The notes under the pieces: generated by a model
The model's database searches: none
What the model saw: the letters and a program-made list of their open reading frames with translations, nothing else
Told to the model about the DNA's origin: nothing
Shown: positions 23,990-36,320 of the stretch, piece by piece
How the letters are laid out: each line of letters begins with the position of its first letter
Position numbering within the stretch: position 1 is the first letter of the stretch
Source: Cyathus striatus
Lineage: Eukaryota > Basidiomycota > Agaricomycetes > Agaricales > Nidulariaceae
Reading direction: 5' to 3'
DNA: 64,000 bases
Assembly (NCBI GenBank): GCA_025738555.1
Contig: JAOVFP010000009.1
Coordinates: forward strand, 3,100,001-3,164,000
Translations under genes and position numbers: made by a program

Positions 23990-25480
23990 TATGGGTAATG
24001 AAACACGTCCCTCGTCACTTGCGAGACAAAGGGACGTGTGTGGGTGTGGGTGTGGGTGTGGGTGGGTGTGGGTGTCGGCAGTGTGGGCATTAATGAAACA
24101 CATCCCCTCGTCACTTGTGAAACGAGGGGACGTGTGTGGGTGATCAGCGGGTGTGGGTGGTAAAACACATCCCCTCATCACTTGCAAGACAAGGAGATGC
24201 GTATGGGTGTGGGTGTCGGCGGGTGTGGCTGTGGGCAGTGTGGGCAGAGGCAAAACACATCCCCTCATCACTTGCAAGACGAGGGACGTGTGTGGGTGGT
24301 TGGTGGGTGTGGGTGGGGAAACATGTCCCCTCGTCACTTGTGAGATGAGGAGATGCATATGGGTGTGAGTGTCGGTGGGTGCGGGTATGGGTGGTGTGGG
24401 CAGTGGCAAAACACGTCCCCTCGTCACTTGCAAGACAAGGGACATGTGTGGGTGGTCAGCGGGTGTGGGTGGTGAAACATGTCCCCTCATCACTGTGAGA
24501 CGAGGAGATGCATATGGGTCTGGATGTGGGCGGTGTGGGTGGTGGCGAAACATGTCCCCTCGTCACTTGTGAGATGAGGGGATGTGTGTGGGTGCAGTGT
24601 CGGCGGGCGTGGATAGTGCTGAAACATGTCCCTTCCTCACTTGCGAGATGAGGAGATGCATGGGGGTGCAGTGTCGATAGGTGTGATGGTGCTGAAACAC
24701 GTCCCCTTATCACTTGCGAGACGAGGGGACGCATGTGGGTGTGGGAGTGGGACTGGGTGTGGGTGGTGAGATGATGATGGCAAGAGGGAAAGGGAAAGGG
24801 GAGGAAACACATCCTCTCATCACTTGCAAGACAGGAGATGAAGATGTGGGGGATGGAGACGGGAGGAAACACTTGCCCTCGTCACTTGCAGACGAGGGTG
24901 AGGGAGAGAGGCAGCAACCAAGTCTCCTTGCCATTTGCGAGATGGGAGGAAACACTCACCCTTGTCACTTGCAGATGAGGGCAAGGGAGGGGAGAAGGAA
25001 ACGCATCCCCTCATCACTTGCGAGATGGGGGAAGAAGACATGGGAATGGAGGAGGGAGGAAACAATCGCCCTTGTCACTTGCAGGCAAGGGCAAGGGAGG
25101 GGGGATGAAACACATCTACTCATCACTTGTGAGACAGGAGGAAACAATTGCCCTCATCACTTGCAGACAAGGGCAGAAGGGAGTGAGTGCAGGGGGCATG
25201 GGGAGAAAACACATCACCTCGTCACTTGCGAGATGGGCAACAAAGATGCAGGGGAGGGTGAGATGAAGGGTGGAGGGTGTTGGAGGGGGCGCTTGTCCTT
25301 GGCTTGATGTTGCTATGAAGGAGGGAGGAGAGGGAGGGAGGGGAGGAATGGGAGTATGGGGAGGAGAAACGGCACGTGTCACTTGCAAGACGAGATGCAG
25401 GGGTGAGGGGAAGGAGTGGATGATGGATGAGGAGGACACATGTCATCATTGCAAGTAATGATGACAAAGTGTGCAGTGCT
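23990..25480 (+). repeat. Long minisatellite with CCCTCGTCACTTGCGAGACGAGGG hairpin unit (short form CCTCGTC/GACGAGG)
   Basis: About 19 units are visible. Each carries TCACTTG flanked by CCTCGTC and its complement GACGAGG, so each unit can fold into a small hairpin. GGGTGTGGGTG spacers separate the units in the first half and GGAGGAAACA/GGGAGGGG spacers in the second. All long open frames in the region are by-products of the repeat. Confidence 0.85.
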
Positions 25481-25559
25481 GGCAGCCATGGCAGTGTGCA
25501 AGCACATGAGACGATAGTCAGATGGTGGCTATAGGGTGTTGGGTTACCTTCAAAATAAC

Positions 25560-25650
25560 ACTGGTGTGGCTTAGTGGTTAAGGACGTCGGTTAGTGTGTG
25601 CTAAGCGCTGTCTATTGTTCAGGTTGACAGTTTGATTCTCAATGGTAACG
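25560..25650 (+). repeat. tRNA-derived sequence (SINE head or tRNA pseudogene)
   Basis: A perfect RNA polymerase III A box, TGGCTTAGTGG (25567-25577), is followed about 50 bp later by a degraded B box, AGTTTGATTCT (25629-25639), in which the usual TTCGA has become TTTGA. The long middle part resembles a Ser/Leu-type tRNA. It is not a functional tRNA because the acceptor ends do not pair. Confidence 0.5.
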
Positions 25651-25719
25651 TTTACTAAAATAATTTTTTCCTATACTATTAGTAAGAAAACATGATCTAA
25701 TTGCCTGGTACAAAGTACA

Positions 25720-26010
25720 GCTAAAAATCAGGTGAACTACAGGCAAAGCCCAGTATTCTACCTGAAGTCCAGTGGCTGAAATCAGTGATTTCCAGGTGAT
25801 TTCCAGTAGTCTACGTGAAGTCCAGGACTCTACCTGGACTTTACCTGGACTTTACCTGGACTACAGATGGACTCACCTGCACTCTACACAAGGAAAAAAT
25901 ATTCCTAGAGTTCAGGTAGAGTCCATGTGAAGTCCATGTGAAGTCCAGGTGAAGTCCAGGTAGAGTCCTGGACTTCAGGTAGAGTCTACCTGATTCCGTG
26001 GAGGAACACG
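25720..26010. repeat. AGGTAGAGTCC palindromic-word repeat
   Basis: Direct and inverted runs of AGGTAGAGTCC, AGGTGAAGTCC and CATGTGAAGTCC occur. This array contains both the word of the 18100-18520 repeat and the word of the 33750-35125 repeats, linking the two families. Confidence 0.65.
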
Positions 26011-26050
26011 ATGACCTCCATTCAGGTGCCTCAATATTCCAACTAGGGCA

Positions 26051-26959
26051 ATGCTAAAGGATTTTCATTCTAAGCTTCTGGGTCTGGGTGTTGTATTGAC
26101 CAGCGTACTATATGATGTCTCAGGAGGAATCCAATGCAGAAGAGAATTGTGGTCGAGAGGAACTGATGTTTCATACTCAACTCCAATAAATTTCGCTCCC
26201 CCGATACATATTACCCTGGAACATGTAGAGCAAGTCGAAAATTCCAACAATTTAGAATTCAATGTAAAGGGACAATGGGTTAGGTGAGAGATGCTACTCA
26301 CAGAATGACTGCTACTTATTTAATCTACTAACATTTTGATGGATGTCCAAAAGATTTATGCTGCCTTCCTCTGTGACCTCGGACAATGTCTTAAATTTTA
26401 AGATTATGTTTGATATGAAATACCTGTGGAGTGTGTGGGTATTGCAAATGGGCTATGCTGGCATGATTCTCAAAGATAAAGGCAAAATCTCACACCCTGA
26501 TGCCATTTTTTCGAGTATAGACTTGAGTAAGTTTGCCAAAATTTTGACTCACAGCTAGAATATTATCATTTAATTTGACTAAAAGTTTATCCACGTCAAT
26601 GGCAACTTTCATTTCAAGTGGAATATATGAAAGGAAGACAACGTTCTCTGGCCCTTCCTTTGACTATGTATCTTTTTGTTTCATTTGTGATGAGGGCTTC
26701 TGGGACAATACACCTAGACTGGTATTGGTCATGGAATAGTAATGGAGGCGAGAAATTGTCAAAAAGAGAGATGTTTCAAGCAGGGATCTTTAGATCTCCT
26801 CAGCTAAAACCAGTATTTGTTACAGAAAGCATTTCTTTGTTTGACTCTTATTTACGTGGTCTACATGATCTTCACAAACAATATGAATTTCACAACAATT
26901 TTCAAGATGCAGCGAAGTATTTGGGACTACCTCTGATAAAACTAATAAGCAGTAAATAA
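26051..26959 (+). pseudogene. Possible decayed gene of unknown type
   Basis: Three open stretches (26051-26287, 26343-26558, 26618-26959) have protein-like composition, for example KFAKILTHS and SYLRGLHDLHKQYEF, but they lie in different frames without clear splice joins. I recognise no family. A relic of a gene or of a transposon is possible, as is chance. Confidence 0.25.
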
Positions 26960-26999
26960 AACTCTTATTGTAAATAATACCAACATTTACTTGACATGA

Positions 27000-28560
27000 T
27001 ATAGATGGCATATGGAGGTCACACAGTAGATCTCCTCAATGTGTGGGGCCAATCATCAGGCCCACTTCTCGACAGTGCTATAACTCAACTTCGAGTCGAC
27101 CACAAGATTTGAATGTGGATCTCCTTAATACATACCTTAATGAAGTTTTCTACCAAACTACCCTTATTGCTTTATGATCGCCATTCGTTATACATGCTCA
27201 CGGTCCTCATTATTTAATGCTTCCTGTGCATGTTAGACGTTACATAGGTAGGACTGCCAATGTAGGTCACGAAAGTCCGATTTACCCTGGAAGGCATTAA
27301 GCCTTTACTCTCATAATAATGCACTGTAAGATAATTATAAGATAGTACTGAAGCTTTCCTATAGTAAATTATAAGGCTACCAGTACTAAACTAGAGTATG
27401 ATGGCCAAAATGCACATTTAATATGCACCACAAATACTTTTTGATGCTAGTGCAAACATTTTGGGTATTGTTTGGCACACATTTTTAGTCCCAGCACAAA
27501 CATTTCTGGAGTGCAAATGTTCTGAAGTCATTCACCTCCCACAGAAAAGTTACTAACAAGGTAAGGATTTATATAGTATATTTTTATTAATGTAATACAA
27601 AAGAGTAAGTACGTTAAGCAAAGATATAGTAATGACCATTACAAAGGAGAAAGTGGGAAGGTGAAGAAATCATAAATGCCTATCATATGGTTCACAAGCA
27701 TTCAATGCTTGACACCCTTCGTGATAGCAAGCTGGTCAACTGTGGCCTGGCTGATGAGATACAACTGTAAGACACTTCTCAAAAAGGGATGATAATGACA
27801 GTAATGGTAGTGACGTGCAAGAGCTGGGAAGAGGCCGGTGGCCAGAATAACCTAACGAAGTAGTAGGTTAGTCAAGTGTGTGAATCTCAATGCTGTGGGG
27901 AAACCACTCACCATCTGGGTCTTCCTGCTTCAGTGCATGAAGGTGCACTTCTCTACAAGTTGCACATTGTGGAGGAGGATATGTGCTTGGGGGTATCCTC
28001 TCGACAAAGAAATAATGCGAGTGGGAAGACATCCGTCTGTCCCTTCAGATCCAGTGAGTGCACATTAGAGAGAGAGAAAGGGGGGAATGCGAAGCTGACA
28101 TTCACAAAGCATACATATGACATTTATGTAGGTAAGCAACATGAGGTAAATGTATGTAAGGAGTGAGGTAACAGATATGAAAAACGCATTTTTACCATGC
28201 AGGCAGAATGCTTGCTCTACAACATGTCGACCTGTGACACTGATGCCTCTGCTTGTTCCTTTGACTTGGGGGAAGGTAGGACTCAGGGGGGAAGAGCCTC
28301 AAAGACCTGTTTATTAGCTACTATTACCCGAGTCCTAAAGAGAGAACTCAGTTTCCACCATTTGCATATCTCCGAGTGGGCCAGAACAAAAGGAAAAAGA
28401 ACTCAGAACCAAAGAGTATAGCTACAAAGATACAGAATATGATGGTGACGTCATACACTGCTATGATGTCATTGTTGTGTTCCTGTACTAGACTTCCCAA
28501 GGCTTGGAACAAGTGCATTCAGCAGGGGCAGCAAGAAAATTCTGGGCACACACAAAAGTG
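27000..28560. other. No recognised gene
   Basis: Short frames such as 27876-28166 lack domains. The stretch 27400-27540 repeats GCACA-containing words. Nothing else is supportable. Confidence 0.5.
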
Positions 28561-28569
28561 AGCATGAGT

Positions 28570-30050
28570 TGAGTGTGCACGCTCACCTATTGAGTGTGAA
28601 AATTCGACCCTGTGCATGATGTGAGTGTGAATATTCTATACATGAGTGTGAATAATCCTTATATGAGTGTGAGCCAACTGGCTGTCTTATATCAACCACA
28701 TACTGAATAATTGGCATAGTAAAGCATGTTCTTAATACAATTTGGTATATACTAAGCACTGTAATGTAATAATTGAAGAACACCAGTGGGTTTTATATAT
28801 GTTTCATTGTTATTGTCTTCTTTATGAGTGTATATTGATTTAAAATGTATACCAATGATCCAGAGTGTTTAGATATGACTTAGAGTGTATATAAATGATT
28901 CAGAGAGTGTACATATTATCTACAAGTTGAAAAAATGACTCAGAGAGTGTAGCAGTAATTCAGACTAACAGTTAAAAATTTATAGAGCTAGAGAATGGTA
29001 TATATTCAACAGTAGAAACAGGGGAAGTTTATAATGAAGCAGGGGGCTCAGAAAATTACAGGAAGCTTTACAATGAAGCAGGAAAATTCAGAACAAGGCA
29101 GGGAGATTCACAGTGAAGCAAAGACCTTGGGAAATTCAAAATAAAGAATGGGGCTTTACAGCGAAGTAGGGAACATCAGAACAAGGAAGGGGGCTTAATA
29201 ACAAAGCAGGGAAATTCACAACAAAGCAGGGAGAAATACAGGATAGATTACTACCTACCACACATATTTGCATAGTATAACTGCATGTCAGTATTATATT
29301 TACACTCATGCTCAATGCCCTTTGATTTGAGCATGAGCATGATAGGTATTCTATCACATTTATAATACTTATTTACACTTGCACTCAATGTCCTTTAACT
29401 TGAGTGTGAGCTTGATTTGCATTTATACTCATGCTCACAAATATTACACTTGTATTTCACTTGAGCATGAGCATGATTGGTATTCTTACTCATGCTCACA
29501 AATATTACACTTGCATTCAATTTGAGCATGAGTATAATTAGTATTTCTATTCACACTCACAAGTATTACACTCATGCTCAATGTCCTTTAACTTGAGCAT
29601 GAGTGTGATTGGTATTCTTACTCATGCTCACAAATATTACACTTGCATTCAACTTGAGTGTGAGTATAATTGGTATTCCTATTCACACTCACAAGTATTA
29701 CACTCATGCTCAATGTCTGAGTGTGATTGGCATTCCTATTCATGCTCACAAATATTACACTTGCAACTTCCTTTTCCTTCCACATGTAAGTGAAGCCAAA
29801 ATATAAATGTAACATATAATTTTTTTGTGAGCATGAAGTAAAGACCTTGAGTGTGAGTTGATGACCTTGAGTGTGAAAACTTAGACACTGTGTGTGAATG
29901 TATGGACCCTGTGCATGAGATGTTGACCCTGAGCATGAAGTAAAATCTTGAGCATGATGTGTGCATGCATGCTCAATCCATGCTCATACCTTGAGCGTGA
30001 ACATGAGTGTGCACACACATGTTTGAGTGTGAAGTATAAATATTATTCTT
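28570..30050. repeat. GAGTGTGA / GAGCATGAG / AAGCAGGGAAATTC minisatellite complex
   Basis: Three arrays lie together. At 28570-28680 and 29820-30050 the word GAGTGTGA recurs. At 29040-29250 a degenerate unit of about 30 bp contains AAGCAGGG and AAATTCAGAACAA. At 29290-29770 units of about 120 bp alternate CTCATGCTCACAAATATTAC with GAGCATGAGTGTGATTGGTA, so GAGCATGAG and CTCATGCTC form inverted repeats. Confidence 0.75.
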
Positions 30051-31669
30051 CAAGATTTGACTTTACTGTATCATTTCAACCAAATGTTCAGTCACACATC
30101 ATGGAACCTCTCTGAACTGAACAAATTTCGCATTTGTCATGTGTCACAGTTGGGTTTGAACAAAGGTTCAGCGAAACAAAAATAGGTCTAAATTTCAAAA
30201 ATTTCTCATGCATTTCGAGTTAGTGTACATGTAAATTAGATAGGGTGGATGAGTACTCTAATGCTCCAAGCATTCAAAGAATACAAAGTATTTCTACATT
30301 TTCTGTAAGAGTATCTCCTACCTCAATAGTAGTGCTCTTGCTCACCTAAAATGTTGAAAATGCGAAATATAGGGGGATAATTGATGCTGCAGTTAGCTAC
30401 AGCATTTTTAAGTGGAAGGTGTCATTGTAATTTGTTATCATTGTTGTCTTGTTTGAGAAACTTTCAGATTGCAGTCCATTTTTTTTACATTTCAAATTTT
30501 CAGTCATACCCACTTTGAACAAATTTCATTGATGTCACACACAAAACATCAGTCTGAACTGAACAATGAACCAAAGTTTATTGTCATGCCAAAAAATCTT
30601 GAACATTTGGTCGAAATGATACAGTATATCTTGATTAGAAACATCACTCACATTCACAATATGGCACAGCCATACAACACAAGTATGTACATTTGATTTA
30701 CACTCTTTTTGACCCACAAATGGGCCATTTAGAACTAAAATAAATACCTTGAGTGTGACATGCTCAATCACGCTCACTTTTGTGCATGCCTGGAATTTTC
30801 TATGTGCCCCATTCGGCAGTGGTTGTATTTTGGTAGTGTGATTCTTGCTGTGCACTGTACATCATGTATATGAGTGAGTTGAAGTATGAAGAGGAGGGAT
30901 CAAAGGGGAAGCACGTACCTTGGAGAGGAGCCCAATGAGTAGCATAATATCAGTTCTGGAGTACATCATAAGCAAGGGATGTATGGCAGAGTCAAAATGA
31001 AAGTCCTTGCTGAAACACTTCTATTCTGAGTGACTGGTCAATATTCAATTTTGGACAAATGTAGAACCAATAGTTGAGAGTGGATGCTGACTGGGAGAGA
31101 TGAAGAGTAGGACTTGAGATTCCAGTAAGACATCAACTGTTTATGGTGAAAGTTGTTTCCAAGCTTTGGTTCAGTGCATTAGCATTGGCAGATGGAGGCT
31201 ATTGCCAAACATTGCCAATGAGCACTGTTGTAACAGTGACACTAGCTGTGACAGTAACAGTCACACAGTCACATGGATATGTGTGAGAATACCAACAAGA
31301 TGCACATGTGCATTTGTGCATATGTGTTAATTTGCAATGTTTGGCAACAGCTTCTGCAGGCTGCTGCCCAGTGATGTTCCGACACTCCGTTGACACCATG
31401 ACACAATGACATCAACCATGTTGTCTGACTGTGTCTGACAATGTCACCAACAATGTCTGACATTATAGTGGTGTCATTGCATGATACATTCGGGCACGTG
31501 CTCCACCTTAGCAGTCTAATTTCTCACTTAATTTTGCAATTATATTCATTGTTCAAGGACCTTGGTGGGCATCACCCAACATGGTGAGTGAGTAGCTTAG
31601 GATCAAGAATGATGTGTAGTTCAGTGTAGAGTAGCAAAATAATAATCCAGTTACACTCATACCACTTGC
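30051..31669. other. No recognised gene; GTGAC palindromes
   Basis: Around 31190-31470 the words GTGACA and TGTCAC alternate. Open frames at 30469-30696 and 31553-31837 have no family features. Confidence 0.5.
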
Positions 31670-33350
31670 ATGATGCACTCTGAATTTTGGAAGTACTTCT
31701 ACAAGTCCACTACCTTGCACAAGGAGAATAAGAGTTATTTCAGTGCATGGTGCAAATTCTGTATTGAATACAATGCTAGGAAACAGTGGAATCAAGAGCT
31801 CGATGAATACAACCAAGGAGTCCGAAATAATACTCATACAGAGGAAGAAATCATAGAAATGTGTAATTGTTAATTAATGGCTTAAATTGTGGGATCACTA
31901 ACAAACTGGATCTGCTGTAGTGAAAACAACAGAAAGGGTGATCTCAGGGCAACCTATCTTTCTATGGAAACATCTTGCAAATGACTGTGCAGTAGTTGAA
32001 TTTCCAGTGAAGGAAACTGCAAAGCACAAGATGCAAGAATACAACAGACAGCCAACTCGAGCAACAGAAGACGAAAATCAATCACCCATCTCTGGTATTC
32101 AATGAAGACATACTAAAAATAGTACATCTCAGGGATCTTCTGTGCCTCGTGTCGTGTTGCAGGAGATTTCAGGGCAAACCAAAGAATTAGAAGCATGGCC
32201 TGACTTACAGAGTGACAATAGTGAGCCAGAAGTCATTGATTCTCCTAGCCCTGCGGCCCAGCGAAGGAGAACTGATGGTTATGTATCAAACCAATCAACC
32301 ACTGTATTCTCCAGTGAACTCACTTTGACCAGTTGGGATCCTCAATGTATTGGGGAATGGAATGCTGATTTATGCTTGCTGATGGTGGCATGTAACATTC
32401 CATGGTGGGCCGTAGAAAACCTGGTTTGGGGATATTTCTTTCACAAATGGATTCCTGGCTGTTTGGTACCTGGGAGGAAACTGCTTTCGGGTCGCATTTT
32501 AAATGAACAAGCCAATATGGTGGTTGATAGCATCCAAAAGGAAGTGATAGGAAGATATGGAGCTGGGCAATGTGATGGCTGGAAGAATGTATCCAAAGAT
32601 TCATTAATTGGCTCAATGATCAATGTTGAATATCAAGTAACGTTACTCTACTCATTTATATTACCTAACATCACTTACGTGTTTCTAGCCCTACTTAATT
32701 GGCACAACAAATGTCTCATCACAAGCCAAAACCACTGAAAACCTCTTGGAAATTGTCAAAGCAGATATAAAGTATTCTGTAGATGTCCTTGGAGTGAACT
32801 TAATTGGATGGTGTACCGATTCAAGCAGGGAGTCATCAAAATGCGTCACTTATTGCTATCTTTAAACAGCTGGATGATAGTAGTGGAATGCTGGGCTCAC
32901 CAGGTAGGTACTATCTATCACTTAACTTCAAACATCATCTCATTACATCATTGTAGATAAATCTCATTGTTGGGGATTATTTTAAACTCAAATCGTGTTT
33001 TATACCAGTTATAAACGATGCGCTTGAAGTCTGCAAATGGTTTAATAACCATTCCCACACATTAGGGATTTTACGCCAGCAGCAAAGCAATGGAAGTGGC
33101 TCCTCTGCGAAGCCTGTAATACTTATTCTTCCAGTGTTGACTAGGTGGACATCTCACTACCTTGCATTTTCTCATCTACTTGATCTAGAAACAACACTGC
33201 AGCAAATGTTACTTGATCACACAATACACTCAGATTTGCTAAGCTGTGCTGGAGCACAAGCACCAATAAGAAAACAGGGTGACATTAATGAAAAGAGAAA
33301 GAACGAACGAGCGGGAAAGTTAATGGTGAAGATGAAAACAAGAAGATAAT
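31670..33350 (+). pseudogene. hAT-family transposase pseudogene
   Basis: Exons on the plus strand read a BED-like start (FWKYFYKSTTLHK and WCKFCIEYNA), a 58 bp intron (31863-31920), then CLLMVACNIPWWAVENLVW, WIPGCLVPGRKLLSG and GRYGAGQCDGWKNVSKDSL, the hAT catalytic-domain start. A second intron (donor after VEYQ near 32637) leads to YLIGTTNVSSQAKTTENLLE. A third leads to INLIVGDYFK, VINDALEVCKWFNNHS and VLTRWTSHYLAFSHLLDLE. It is broken by an in-frame TGA at 32103, a one-base frameshift near 32838 and loss of the C-terminal dimerisation domain. It belongs to a different hAT subfamily from the copy at 1-1152. Confidence 0.8.
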
Positions 33351-33403
33351 GATGGGGGGGCGAAACAATCTGAGACGAGTGAATTCATCAGTGGTCACAA
33401 GAC

Positions 33404-33644
33404 TGTCACAAGGCTCCAGCCAATCAGGTTGAGATCCTGGTCATGAACCTGTAAATCACCTTATAGGGAAATCCAGACGTCCCTATAACCCAACTACCTT
33501 AAAAGGTAGTGGGAATATAAACAGTGTATCTAGGCCTCTGTTAATCCAGTGAATTTCTCCCCATTGTTCTACTTCATCCCCAGCCCTTACTTCCATACAT
33601 CTTCGTTGTTTCTATTGCTCTCTATTGCTCTCTGCTCTCGCAAC
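33404..33644 (+). mobile_element. Candidate solo LTR
   Basis: The stretch begins TGTCACAAGG and ends CTCTCGCAACA, giving TG...CA ends. It contains GAATATAAACAG as a TATA-like element and a CT-rich 3' end, the layout of a short fungal (Copia-like) LTR of about 241 bp. Flanking five-base sequences do not match, so a target duplication is not supported. Confidence 0.35.
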
Positions 33645-33749
33645 AAATTCGAAATTCCACTCATTTAAAAATGTCCCAAAAATTTGTCTCGAAGTTCTGA
33701 CTGACTTGTTGCATTGTTATTCCAGTACTTTCCACACACCCACCTATAC

Positions 33750-33990
33750 ACATGTACTCCACATGTAGTACACATTTCCATGTGAAGTTCACATGGAATC
33801 CACATATCTGGAAAAAAGTACACATTTTCCATGTGTAATTCACATGGAACCATGTGGAGTACACATGGATTCCACCTTTCTTATAACTTGATGAAAATAA
33901 CAGTTGAAAGGTGTACTTAAAATGTACTTCATGTGTACTTTTCTAAGTGGATTCCATGTGGACTACACATGGAGTGCTTGTTGTTGTCCT
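33750..33990. repeat. CATGTGGA/TCCACATG palindromic-word repeat, block 1
   Basis: Words such as CATGTGAAGTTCACATGGA and TGTGGAGTACACATGGA form overlapping inverted repeats. The same family returns at 34880-35125. Confidence 0.65.
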
Positions 33991-34240
33991 GCCATACCTA
34001 CCCTCCATGCTTGTTGTTTCCCATCTTTCCCACTCTCCATGCACATTATTCCCCCCTGTTCCCACCCTCCATGCATGTCATTCCTTGCTATTCCCACTCT
34101 CCATGTGTGTTGTTCCTCCCTGTTCCTGCCCTCCATGCATATTGTTTCTTGCTATTCCCACCCTTTATATGTGTCATTCCCTTCTGTTCCCACCCTCCAT
34201 GTATATCATTTCCTGCCATTCTTGAAATTATTGCAGTTGT
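33990..34240 (+). repeat. About 32 bp CCCACCCTCCATG tandem repeat
   Basis: Around eight units of the form TTCCCACCCTCCATG followed by a TGTCATT/TGTTGTT segment. The near-multiple-of-three period creates long open frames in all three frames. Confidence 0.75.
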
Positions 34241-34770
34241 TACACATGTCCCACAGTATCAGTGTCACATGTTGTCACACTTGTCACAGTGTCACACTTG
34301 TCCCTCATGTTACAGTCATCCCACTATGTCACACTTGATGTGTGGTGTCACACTTGACACATGGTGTCACACTTGACACACAGTGTCACACTTGATGCAT
34401 GGTGTCAGGCTTGATGCACAGTGTCATGCTTGATGCACAGTGTCACACTTGATGCATGGTGTCAGGATTGATGCACAGTGTCATGCTTGATGCACAGTGT
34501 CACACTTGATGCATGGTGTCACACTTAACACACTCAACATATGATATCACACTTGTCACACACTTGTCACACTTAACACATACTTGTCACACTCAATACA
34601 CATTTGTCACATGTAATGCACAGTGTCACACATATCCTGTCATGTCACAGTCATCCCACCATGTTGCAGTTGTCACACTTGTCACACTTATTGTAGCTAT
34701 CACATTTGTCCCCTGTCACAGTGTGTGACAACTGTGACATGGTGAGACAAGTGTGACAATGTGATGACAG
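34240..34770 (+). repeat. 19-20 bp GTGTCACACTTGATGCA tandem repeat
   Basis: From 34320 to 34530 about ten consecutive units of the form GGTGTCACACTTGATGCAC are clear, flanked by looser GTCACA/TGTGAC words on both sides. Units alternate between TGGTGTCA and AGTGTCA starts. Confidence 0.8.
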
Positions 34771-34879
34771 TGGGAAAAGTGTGACATTGTGACAATCCTT
34801 TGTGTCGTTATGCTAAAACATTCATTTTTGTTGTGGTAGTGGTGAGTAAGTGTATTATAAGTAACTACAATGTGTAGTG

Positions 34880-35125
34880 TACAAGTGTAACTAGTTCATG
34901 TGTATTCCTTGTGAACTTCACTTTGCAATTCCATGTGGAATTTTGATATTTCACCCCTACATGTGCACTGCATGTGCACTGCATGTGTACTTCATGTGTA
35001 CAAAATTCGCAAATTTGAATGGAAATTTGCTGATTTGAATACATTTGAGGTGGAGTGTAGTACATATGAAGTACATGTGAAGTACACATGAACAGGTGGA
35101 ATTCACGTGGATTCCACGTGTAACA
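34880..35125. repeat. CATGTG-AGTAC palindromic-word repeat, block 2
   Basis: Short words GTGTACTTCATGTGTAC and TGAAGTACACATGAA form nested inverted repeats, in the same style as block 1 at 33750-33990. Confidence 0.65.
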
Positions 35126-35967
35126 GGGGGCAAGCGTAAAGTGCTCTGTTATTCCTTTCATTTATGTTCCTAACACCTTCTACAACCTCAGGACCTTAAC
35201 ACTGGACTGTTGCACTGGCAGATTGCATTCCTTTGATGGGGAACCTTCAACCACATATTCACCTTGCATTCACCCCTTCAAAACCTACCTCCCCTTTTTC
35301 ATGAACAAGATGTTCAATGCAACACAATCAGTTCAAGATCTATTCCAAATTCAAAATCACTATGTACATTGCTCGTAACTCAGCGATCCTAGCAAGTAAG
35401 GATGTATGCATTGAGGTTTTTTGATTCGGGTCCTTGGATATTACACCTGGGGTTGCTGTGGGAGCTCAGTTAGGTTGTGCCACATGCGACGATATGTTCA
35501 ACAGTATTGTTGCACCTATTTCTATTACTAGTATCACAACTATCTCTGCTGTCTCTCTGGGAACATACAAATATTACTCCACACACTGCCAACCCACGAG
35601 TTGGAGTCCTGATGGTCAACTTGTTGCATTTAAAATAGAGATATATGACAGATTAATGTCAAAATATGTAATGATGGTTTAATATGTGAGGACATACATC
35701 AGGAAATTCCCAGTTCACTAAATTAGTCAAGTTAGTTCAACTAAGGTATACCCCTTATCTTATAGTTCCTTATTTAAACCCAAATGTAACATATTTCGGC
35801 TTAAGTGTACTAATGTATATACACACTACTCACTAAGTTCGGCATAGCATCACTTAAATATACTTGATACAATGTAAGTAAATGTTAATAAGTCAAAATA
35901 AGTTACCACCAATAGCTTATTGTAACTTAGTACTAACTAATTGTCATTTATGTCAGTGATTGCGATA

Positions 35968-36320
35968 GGGGAATTCAAAGTTGGCTATTTTGTAGCATTG
36001 CTACCAGTCACTACAGACAAATCGCTATAATCTTGCCAAAAACCATGAGCAGCAATTCAAACAGAGAATTTCACTATGCACATTCACTAAGATTTACTAT
36101 TTCCTACTTATATATCTTGTTAAAATTTGGAGGTTGTGTAGATATTATTATGTTCAGACAATATATCTAATAAAATGTTTATTTTCGTAAGGTGAAAGGA
36201 TGTGCTTCCTGTCAGCACTATCTCAACATTATAAATTCTGAACTGATTGCCGATTTTTCTCCTTAGTAACGACACAGAAATCAGTGTAGCGTATCATGTT
36301 ACGCCAACTTTGAATTCCCC
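35968..36320. mobile_element. MITE with 18 bp perfect terminal inverted repeats and TA target duplication
   Basis: The ends GGGGAATTCAAAGTTGGC (35968-35985) and its exact complement (36303-36320) are flanked by TA on each side (35966-35967 and 36321-36322). The element is 353 bp and has no coding capacity. TA duplication and short perfect ends point to mobilisation by a Tc1/mariner-type transposase (inference). Confidence 0.75.

Noticed and set aside
23948..25467. Several long Cys/His/Pro-rich open frames on both strands
   Set aside because: They are created by the tandem hairpin minisatellite; the same peptide words recur in every unit.
23660..25480. Regular repeats with spacers resembling a CRISPR array
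   Set aside because: Spacers are themselves repetitive, there are no cas genes, and the context is eukaryotic.
33904..34376. Three overlapping 90-147 codon frames
   Set aside because: Near-multiple-of-three minisatellite period keeps all three frames open at once.
35434..35682. 82-codon plus-strand frame containing SWSPDGQLVAF, which resembles a WD40 strand
   Set aside because: A single short match with no repeat around it; likely chance.
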